Source of the DNA: Candidatus Saccharimonadota bacterium
GTDB taxonomy: Bacteria; Patescibacteriota; Saccharimonadia; Saccharimonadales; Saccharimonadaceae
Direction of reading: 5' to 3'
Length of the DNA: 43,888 bases
NCBI GenBank assembly: GCA_027312165.1
Contig: DAICXN010000004.1
Location: 1-43,888, forward strand
Shown: positions 38,388-43,888 of the stretch, in pieces
Layout of the letters: each line of letters opens with the position of its first letter
Numbering within the stretch: the first letter of the stretch is position 1
Notes under the pieces: model-generated
What the model saw: the letters and a program-made list of their open reading frames with translations, nothing else
Databases searched by the model: none
Told to the model about the DNA's origin: nothing
Made by a program: the position numbers and the translations under genes

Positions 38388-40922
38388 ATGAAAACAGTCA
38401 GACAGCTTAGCTCTATTTTTTTGCCCACAAACTACTCAATTAGCCTAGACCTATCGGAAGCCAAGGATCGGAGTTTTAGCGGGCTCGTCGACATCTCGGG
38501 CGTCCTAAACACCAATCAGTCAGAGATTGTCTTGCATTCAAAAGATCTCGATATTAAGTCGGTGATGATTGATGGTAAAAGTGCAAATTTTCGACACGGA
38601 GATTTTGACGAACTTCTAATAGCCAACGAACATCTACTGCCCGGAAAGCATATCGTGACTATAGCTTTTTCCGGCAAAATAACCGACGCCATGCACGGAC
38701 TCTACCCGTGCTACTTCAAGCACGATGGACAGTCAAAGGAGCTGCTGGCAACCCAGTTTGAATCACATCACGCCCGCGAGGTGTTTCCCTGCGTTGACGA
38801 ACCAGCTGCCAAGGCTACCTATGAGCTAACCCTAACGACCGCGTCCAATCAGACGGTTCTAGGAAATATGCCGATTCGAAGTCAGAAACTAGAATCTGAG
38901 GATCTGCTAGTGACAGTATTTGACAAAACACCTCGAATGAGTAGCTATCTATTGGCATTTGTGGTTGGCGAGCTTCACAAAAAGACGGCTTTGACTAAGC
39001 GTGGCGTCGAGGTCAATGTCTGGGCAACACCAGCGCACGACGACAATGAGCTCGACTTTGGATTAGATATCGCTACAAGGACTATTGATTTCTTTGAAGA
39101 ATATTTTGGCGTCGACTATCCACTGCCCAAGTCCGATCATGTCGCCCTCCCCGACTTTTCTTCAGGTGCGATGGAAAACTGGGGTCTGATCACCTACCGC
39201 GAGAGCTGCCTGCTAGCAGATCCAAAAAACACTTCGGTGAGCGCCAGACGCTACATCGCCACCGTGATCGCCCATGAACTAAGCCACCAATGGTTCGGCA
39301 ACCTGGTCACGATGCACTGGTGGAACGATCTCTGGCTTAACGAAAGCTTTGCAAACATGATGGAGTACGTCGCAATTGATGCACTGGAGCCAGACTGGCG
39401 TGTATGGGAGGACTTTGCCTCGAACGAAGTCGCGGCAGCCTTAAGGCGAGACAGCCTGGATGGTGTACAGCCAGTTAAAAGCGAAGTTAACCACCCCGAC
39501 GAAATTGGAACCTTGTTTGATGGCGCCATCGTTTACGCAAAAGGCGGTAGGTTATTAAAAATGGCACGAGACCTGATTGGCGACGAGGCGTTTAGGCTCG
39601 GACTAAGATCGTACTTTAAAAAGCACGCTTATGCCAACACAACTGGCAATGACCTGTGGCGTGAACTGGAAATATCTAGCGGCCGTCCGATGACTGAGCT
39701 AATGAATCGCTGGATAACTCAACCGGGCTTACCACTAATAACCCTTCGAAGAAATGGCAGCGATCTGTCGATAGAGCAGCGGCGATTTTTCATCGGCGAA
39801 AATGCGGCCGATGATACGCTTTGGCCGGTGCCTCTATTTTCAAATGAAAGTAAGCTTCCCGAGGTGTTTGAAGCGGCTCACCAGAGACTTGCCATAGATC
39901 AGCCGATTGAAATAAACAAGAACCTGAGCGCTCACTTCGTGACAAATTATGATGATCTATCGAAACAGGCATTATTAGAAAAAACCTCCAATGACACCCT
40001 GCCTACGCTAGACAAGCTCAGCTTGCTCCAAGATCAAACCCTATTAGCTAGAGCTGGAATAATTTCCTCTGCCGATCACATCGAGTTGGCGCTGGCTTTT
40101 ATCAACGAGAAAAATGAAAAGGTTTTCGCTATGGCCGCCGCACTTCTTGGTGAACTAAGAAAATTCGTCGAAGACGAGCCTGAGGCCAAAAAAGCCCTGC
40201 AGCAAATTTCAAAGACAATGGCTAGGCCAACCTATGATGAGCTAGGCTGGGACGAGAAACCCGAAGATACGAGTGATGACATTGAGCGAAGAAGCACTGC
40301 CCTCGGGTTAATGATATATGGCGAGGATGAGGCGGTACAAGCCGAAGCAAAGACTCGTTACGACGCTGGGCTTGAGGAGATATCGCCAGAGATTAGAAGT
40401 CTGATTATTAGCAGTGTGACGAAGACTCACGGCGATGTTGAGCTAGGGCGAAGGCTGCTTGATACCTATGCTAGCACTAGTTCGAGCGACCTGCAAAACG
40501 ACATATCCCTAGGTCTAACAAGCACCAGAAATCACGAACTAACTGAGCTACTACTAGACCATCTGCAAAGAAGCGACATAATTCGTCCTCAGGATGCTTC
40601 ACGATGGTTTCTGTACTTAATTCGAAACCCTTACTCACGTGAGCAGGCCTGGCAGTGGCTGCAGACTAGCTGGGCATGGATCGAGAAAATATTTGCCGGC
40701 GACAAAAGCTATGATGAGTTTGTTCGCTTCGCCGCCAGCGGGCTAAGTAGCCGCCAGCACTCCGAAAGCTTTAAGTCGTTCTTTGAACCGATGAAAAGTA
40801 TCCCTGCTCTAGAGCGGGTAATAAATCTTGGGATTGTTGAGATCGATGGCCGAGTCAGGTTAATTGAACGGGACAAAGATCAGGTTATCGATAGACTAAA
40901 GAGCTTCAGCCTAAACCCTTAG
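38388..40922 (+). CDS. M1-family zinc aminopeptidase
   Basis: 844 aa. GAMEN exopeptidase motif at 260-264 and zinc site H296-ELS-H300 with E319 in LWLNESFA, spaced as HExxH-x18-E. N-terminal beta saddle domain (1-200), thermolysin-like domain (200-440), beta-sandwich, then the ERAP1-like helical C-terminal domain (about 520-844). There is no signal peptide, so it trims peptides in the cytoplasm, useful for a cell fed on host peptides. Leaderless start. The 3' end overlaps the convergent rnhB-yraN gene by 12 nt. Confidence 0.95.
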   Translation: MKTVRQLSSIFLPTNYSISLDLSEAKDRSFSGLVDISGVLNTNQSEIVLHSKDLDIKSVMIDGKSANFRHGDFDELLIANEHLLPGKHIVTIAFSGKITDAMHGLYPCYFKHDGQSKELLATQFESHHAREVFPCVDEPAAKATYELTLTTASNQTVLGNMPIRSQKLESEDLLVTVFDKTPRMSSYLLAFVVGELHKKTALTKRGVEVNVWATPAHDDNELDFGLDIATRTIDFFEEYFGVDYPLPKSDHVALPDFSSGAMENWGLITYRESCLLADPKNTSVSARRYIATVIAHELSHQWFGNLVTMHWWNDLWLNESFANMMEYVAIDALEPDWRVWEDFASNEVAAALRRDSLDGVQPVKSEVNHPDEIGTLFDGAIVYAKGGRLLKMARDLIGDEAFRLGLRSYFKKHAYANTTGNDLWRELEISSGRPMTELMNRWITQPGLPLITLRRNGSDLSIEQRRFFIGENAADDTLWPVPLFSNESKLPEVFEAAHQRLAIDQPIEINKNLSAHFVTNYDDLSKQALLEKTSNDTLPTLDKLSLLQDQTLLARAGIISSADHIELALAFINEKNEKVFAMAAALLGELRKFVEDEPEAKKALQQISKTMARPTYDELGWDEKPEDTSDDIERRSTALGLMIYGEDEAVQAEAKTRYDAGLEEISPEIRSLIISSVTKTHGDVELGRRLLDTYASTSSSDLQNDISLGLTSTRNHELTELLLDHLQRSDIIRPQDASRWFLYLIRNPYSREQAWQWLQTSWAWIEKIFAGDKSYDEFVRFAASGLSSRQHSESFKSFFEPMKSIPALERVINLGIVEIDGRVRLIERDKDQVIDRLKSFSLNP

Positions 40923-41858
40923 CCATTGCTCTAACTTAAAGTCATCGCCACTAACTGAAGCTGCTGCAAGCTCAATATTGCCATTTATTTGCTTATTTAA
41001 AGCATAAAACTCTGCGGCAAACTTCATTTGCCGAAGCTTAGACTTGGTGATAGCCTCAAGCCCACTACCATATTGAGCAGCTTTTCGGTACTTAACTTCC
41101 GTAAAAAAGACCGTGTCATCTTTTTTTGAAACGATATCAATTTCACACCATCGAGTTTTCCAGTTTCTATCGTGTATCACATGACCCTGACCAGCCAGAA
41201 AGTCGGCGACCACTTGCTCGGCCTTGTTTCCGATCAATTTTGAGGTTACGGACTCTGGCGATGTGCCAGAGTCAGAACTATCAGCTAGGGTCGAGGAGCG
41301 GTAGGCTGCCAGCGGGGCAAAGCTCAATCGATGCAGGGGTGTAATTCCCAACTTCTCAATCGCTTCGCGGTGCTTTGCCACTCCATATCCCGAATGCCCC
41401 GCAAAGCCATATCCTGGATAAACCTCGTCTTGCCCAGCCATATAGCGATCCCTCTCTACCTTGGCCAAGATCGATGCGGCGCTCACACTGGGAATCAACA
41501 GATCGGCCTTTGCCATTGTCTGAACATACTTGCCTTTGCCGGTTTCAGCTAGAAAGTTAACCGTTCCATCAATAATAATCTCTGAATAGGGCACCTTGAT
41601 CTGTCCTACCGCCCGAATAGTCGCCAGCCGTAAAGCCCGACCCAGCCCCAACTCATCAATTTCTAGAGCCTCCACCCATCCAGTAGCATGAGCTACTGAA
41701 TTATCTATGATCTTTTGGTATAAAAGATCTCTTTTCTTTTTTGTAAGTTTCTTGCTATCGGTGAGACCCTCAATACTTACCCCGCCTAGCACCACCGCCC
41801 CAACGACCAGAGGTCCAGCCCAAGGGCCCCTGCCAGCCTCATCAATTCCTAATATCAT
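40911..41858 (-). CDS. rnhB: RNase HII fused to a YraN/UPF0102 nuclease-like domain
   Basis: 315 aa from ATG 41858. A frame opening at 41876 is less likely, since TACAAT ends 6 nt before 41858. Residues 1-190 are RNase HII, which nicks RNA in DNA hybrids: D6-EAGRGPWAGP, IIIDGTVNF and SVSAASILAKVERD with its metal-binding acidics. After a Ser/Asp-rich linker (about 190-207) a UPF0102 domain follows: NKAEQVVADFLAGQGHVIHDRN, CEIDIVSKKDDTVFFTEVKYR, carrying the E-I-D...E-V-K nuclease-fold residues (E239, D241, E254, K256). The frame is open without a break. In many genomes rnhB and yraN are separate neighbours. Confidence 0.9.
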   Translation of the reverse strand: MILGIDEAGRGPWAGPLVVGAVVLGGVSIEGLTDSKKLTKKKRDLLYQKIIDNSVAHATGWVEALEIDELGLGRALRLATIRAVGQIKVPYSEIIIDGTVNFLAETGKGKYVQTMAKADLLIPSVSAASILAKVERDRYMAGQDEVYPGYGFAGHSGYGVAKHREAIEKLGITPLHRLSFAPLAAYRSSTLADSSDSGTSPESVTSKLIGNKAEQVVADFLAGQGHVIHDRNWKTRWCEIDIVSKKDDTVFFTEVKYRKAAQYGSGLEAITKSKLRQMKFAAEFYALNKQINGNIELAAASVSGDDFKLEQWLRV

Positions 41859-41864
41859 ACTATC

Positions 41865-41870
41865 ATTGTA
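41865..41870 (-). promoter_or_regulatory. Leaderless -10 of rnhB-yraN
   Basis: Minus strand TACAAT, 6 nt before ATG 41858. It lies directly after the rplS terminator. Confidence 0.55.
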
Positions 41871-41873
41871 ATA

Positions 41874-41900
41874 CAAAAACCCTCCTCAATTTGAGGAGGG
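41874..41900 (-). terminator. Terminator of rplS
   Basis: Minus strand CCCTCCTC, AAATT, GAGGAGGG, then TTTTTG. Perfect 8 bp stem. Confidence 0.92.
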
Positions 41901-41921
41901 TGAATTTTCGTCTAGTTGGTT

Positions 41922-42359
41922 TTAGGCTTCGGTTGACTTAGCTGACTCTTCAACTACTGGCTCGGCTTCGACGGGTGCTTCGTCTAGAGTGTTAACACCT
42001 GCGCGGTCGAACTGCTTAGCAGTCAACCTAGCTGACTTACCAGATCGCTCGCGTAGGTAGCTTAGGAAGTTTCGGCGAACCTTGGCTCGGCGTACGATTT
42101 CAATCTTTTCGACCAAGGGGCTATGTAGAAGAAAACTCTTTTCAACGCCGACTCCTGAAGCGATTTTTCGAACAGTGATCCTTGAGGTGTGTGACTTTTT
42201 GTTGTCGGTGCGAATAACGACACCTTCAAACATCTGTACACGCTCTTTTGAACCTTCCTTAATTTTCTGATAAACACGAACCGTGTCGCCGCTTCGGGCG
42301 TCAACTACAGCTGACTTTTTTTGTGCTTGATTTACTTTGTTGATTAATTCAAAGCTCAT
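41922..42359 (-). CDS. rplS: 50S ribosomal protein L19
   Basis: 145 aa. Core L19 sequence: SGDTVRVYQKIKEGSKERVQMFEGVVI, then SRITVRKIASGVGVEKSFLLHSPLVEKIEIVRRAKVRRNFLSYLRER. An acidic, Glu/Val/Ala-rich tail of about 30 residues extends beyond the usual 115-120. AGAGGA Shine-Dalgarno before ATG 42359. Monocistronic with its own terminator; the usual partners rpsP, rimM and trmD are not adjacent. Confidence 0.95.
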   Translation of the reverse strand: MSFELINKVNQAQKKSAVVDARSGDTVRVYQKIKEGSKERVQMFEGVVIRTDNKKSHTSRITVRKIASGVGVEKSFLLHSPLVEKIEIVRRAKVRRNFLSYLRERSGKSARLTAKQFDRAGVNTLDEAPVEAEPVVEESAKSTEA

Positions 42360-42480
42360 ATATTAATTCCTCTGGATTTAGTTCACATTCTAATCTGACT
42401 GGCCACGTAGCTGTACACCTACGGCTCCAAATCATAGAATAATGAGTTTTACTCTGTACAATCAGTTAATGACTATATCA
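42360..42480 (-). promoter_or_regulatory. rplS leader region
   Basis: Upstream of rplS on the minus strand lies CGTAG, 8 nt, CTACG (a small hairpin at about 42404-42422) between a weak promoter (TTGTAC, TATGAT) and the gene. It could be a ribosomal-protein autoregulatory leader. The signal is weak. Nothing else is seen here. Confidence 0.3.
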
Positions 42481-42525
42481 CAGCCAGGCAGAATTGACAA
42501 GGCTGATGACTAGATTGTTTTCAGG

Positions 42526-42531
42526 TATAAT
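42526..42531 (+). promoter_or_regulatory. Leaderless -10 of the malic enzyme gene
   Basis: TATAAT, 6 nt before ATG 42538, no Shine-Dalgarno. Confidence 0.6.
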
Positions 42532-42537
42532 AGAAGT

Positions 42538-43671
42538 ATGAACTATGATGAATTAGCCCTACAACTACACAAAGAAAATAAAGGGAAAATCACCACCCGC
42601 CTCCGCGACGAGTCCGAACTGGACCGAACGAAACTTAGCGCCTACTATACTCCAGGCGTAGCCGCCGTCTCAAAGGCGATTAGCGAAGACGAATCTCTCC
42701 TCCCCACCTACACCTGGACCAACAACCTGGTGGCCGTCATATCTGACGGATCAGCCGTACTTGGCCTGGGAAATATCGGCCCCAAGGGCGCCATGCCGGT
42801 GATGGAAGGAAAATCGCTATTATTTAAACACTTCGCCGATATCGACAGCATGCCAATAGTCTTAGATGCTCACACGGCTGATGAGATCGTTCAAACAGTT
42901 AAGGCCATAGCTCCAAGCTTCGGCGCGATTAATCTTGAGGATATCGCGGCTCCCATATGTTTTGAAGTTGAAGATCGATTGAAAGAAGAGTTGGACATAC
43001 CAGTGTTTCATGACGACCAGCACGGCACGGCCATAGTTGTATTGGCAGGCTTAATTAATGCTATGAAGGTAACTGGCAAAAATCTGCGAGACAGCAAGGT
43101 TGTTACAATCGGAGCAGGTGCAGCCGGAACAGCCATCATGAAACTCCTTCATAAATACGGAGTCGGCTCAATAGTGGCGGTTGACTCTAGGGGCATCATA
43201 TCTGACACTAGAGACGACTTAAATGACGAAAAACGAGCTCTTCTGCCTTATCTCGACAGCAGCCAGTCAGGCAGCCTAGACGATGCCATAACGGGCGCTG
43301 ACATATTTATCGGAGTATCCAAGCCTGGCTTGCTGAGCCCTGACATGGTTCGAAAGATGACCGATAAATCCATTATCTTTGCCTTAAGCAACCCTACGCC
43401 AGAAATTATGCCCGATGAGGCAAAGGCAGCTGGTGCGGCGGTAGTAGCAACTGGCCGAAGCGATTTTGCAAATCAAGTAAATAACGCCATCGCATTTCCA
43501 GGAATTTTCCGCGGCGCACTAGACAACGGCGTCAAGAAAATTACTGATGAGCACAAAATTGCTGCGGCAGAAGTAATTGCTTCGTTAGTTGAAAACCCGA
43601 GCTCTGACGAGGTTATTCCAAGTGTATTTGATGAAAGACTGGTTCCAGAGATAGCTAAAGTAATAATTTAG
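42538..43671 (+). CDS. NAD(P)-dependent malic enzyme
   Basis: 377 aa, the short bacterial/archaeal form. It decarboxylates malate to pyruvate. [15 protein letters not shown] holds the catalytic Tyr of the YTPGVA motif. Metal-binding and catalytic stretches are [42 protein letters not shown] and [23 protein letters not shown]. The Rossmann domain has [13 protein letters not shown]. It carries [15 protein letters not shown] and [10 protein letters not shown] near the C-terminus. Leaderless start and own terminator. With no TCA genes in view, it likely makes pyruvate and NAD(P)H from imported malate. Confidence 0.93.
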   Translation: MNYDELALQLHKENKGKITTRLRDESELDRTKLSAYYTPGVAAVSKAISEDESLLPTYTWTNNLVAVISDGSAVLGLGNIGPKGAMPVMEGKSLLFKHFADIDSMPIVLDAHTADEIVQTVKAIAPSFGAINLEDIAAPICFEVEDRLKEELDIPVFHDDQHGTAIVVLAGLINAMKVTGKNLRDSKVVTIGAGAAGTAIMKLLHKYGVGSIVAVDSRGIISDTRDDLNDEKRALLPYLDSSQSGSLDDAITGADIFIGVSKPGLLSPDMVRKMTDKSIIFALSNPTPEIMPDEAKAAGAAVVATGRSDFANQVNNAIAFPGIFRGALDNGVKKITDEHKIAAAEVIASLVENPSSDEVIPSVFDERLVPEIAKVII

Positions 43672-43690
43672 CTCTATGGGCTATCTTTTT
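43669..43690 (+). terminator. Terminator of the malic enzyme gene
   Basis: TAGCTC, TAT, GGGCTA (one T-G pair), then TCTTTTT. The stem begins with the stop codon itself. Confidence 0.6.
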
Positions 43691-43723
43691 ATTATAGCAT
43701 ATATCTATAGGTTAGTCAACGAT

Positions 43724-43888
43724 CTAAATTACGCGGTTAACTTCTTCTAGTGTAGTTTCGCCACGTAGCGCGGCCAATACACCGGCCTGAAGCAGAGTGA
43801 CCATACCCTGCTTCTTTGCCGTATCCTCAATTGCCTCAGCATTAAAGTCCTGGATGTCTCCGCGGAGAAACTTTTGAATATCCAGGCT
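43724..43888 (-). CDS. Type IV pilus / type II secretion assembly ATPase, C-terminal end (PilB/GspE)
   Basis: The last 54 residues and TAG stop of a gene that runs off the window. It reads SLDIQKFLRGDIQDFNAEAIEDTAKKQGMVTLLQAGVL-like sequence, closing with ALRGETTLEEVNRVI. PilB/GspE ATPases end with A...GM.tL..dG......G.TT.EEv.RV, which this follows closely. With two pilin genes in the window it supports a working type IV pilus system. The catalytic domain is not visible. Confidence 0.8.
   Translation of the reverse strand, partial: SLDIQKFLRGDIQDFNAEAIEDTAKKQGMVTLLQAGVLAALRGETTLEEVNRVI

Noticed and set aside
457-43671. Alternative genetic code (UGA as glycine, as in SR1/Gracilibacteria)
   Set aside because: dcd, thyA and the 22278 gene end naturally at TGA at the expected protein ends, so TGA is a stop here.

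Overview
The window looks like chromosome from a Patescibacteria/CPR bacterium, most likely Candidatus Saccharibacteria (TM7). This rests on several things: short gaps and dense, mostly housekeeping genes; almost no biosynthetic genes; type IV pilins; a eukaryotic-type phosphomannomutase; a malic enzyme; secreted proteins of the LEAESG type; and a secreted actinobacterial-style HNH nuclease. TGA is used as a stop (dcd, thyA), so the UGA=Gly code of SR1/Gracilibacteria is excluded. The phylum call is inference from gene content and style. No marker tree could be run.

Layout. 1-5.0 kb (minus strand): 5' end of rpoB, the pyrimidine nucleotide pair tmk-dcd, thyA, then clpP and trigger factor, with one small convergent gene. 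5.0-8.3 kb: a pilin, hisS, a SpoU methyltransferase and a DUF998 membrane protein. 8.3-11.5 kb is the most accessory-looking part: two tRNA-Leu genes in opposite orientation flank a frameshifted scrap of a type II restriction-modification/methyltransferase gene, an orphan protein and a GlcD-like FAD oxidase. The 3' end of tRNA-Leu(CAG) and its terminator are duplicated just downstream. 11.5-17.5 kb: tRNA-Ala, typA, rarA, a slipin operon, tRNA-Phe, a structurally unusual tRNA-Gly and a DUF4389 protein. 17.6-21.7 kb: an FMN reductase divergent from an HxlR regulator with a palindromic operator between them, a secreted beta-helix protein, a GH13 glucosidase. 21.7-27.1 kb: a long minus-strand operon tyrS-PMM-recG-metalloprotein-rsmD. 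27.2-29.9 kb: a class A penicillin-binding protein. 30-37 kb: PIN/TRAM, radA, a HExxH coiled-coil protein and clpC, then nusA and a pilin. 37.6-43.9 kb: secreted nuclease, M1 aminopeptidase, a single-polypeptide RNase HII-YraN fusion, rplS, malic enzyme and the C-terminus of a PilB/GspE ATPase.

How the parts work together. clpP and clpC, far apart in the window, each carry a CIRCE operator overlapping a good sigma70-type promoter, so HrcA probably controls the Clp protease directly. clpC-radA-PIN/TRAM matches the order in the Bacillus clpC-radA-disA-yacL region, with an uncharacterised HExxH protein inserted. Two pilins, PilB, the PBP, the secreted nuclease, the beta-helix protein and the aminopeptidase fit an organism that attaches to other cells and degrades their polymers.

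Regulation. About a dozen promoter-proximal genes have a clean -10 hexamer ending 6-8 nt before the start codon and no Shine-Dalgarno. They should be leaderless. Genes inside operons mostly have a Shine-Dalgarno or a start/stop overlap. This rule also corrects several start codons (5628, 8249, 8720, 20078, 38334, 41858).
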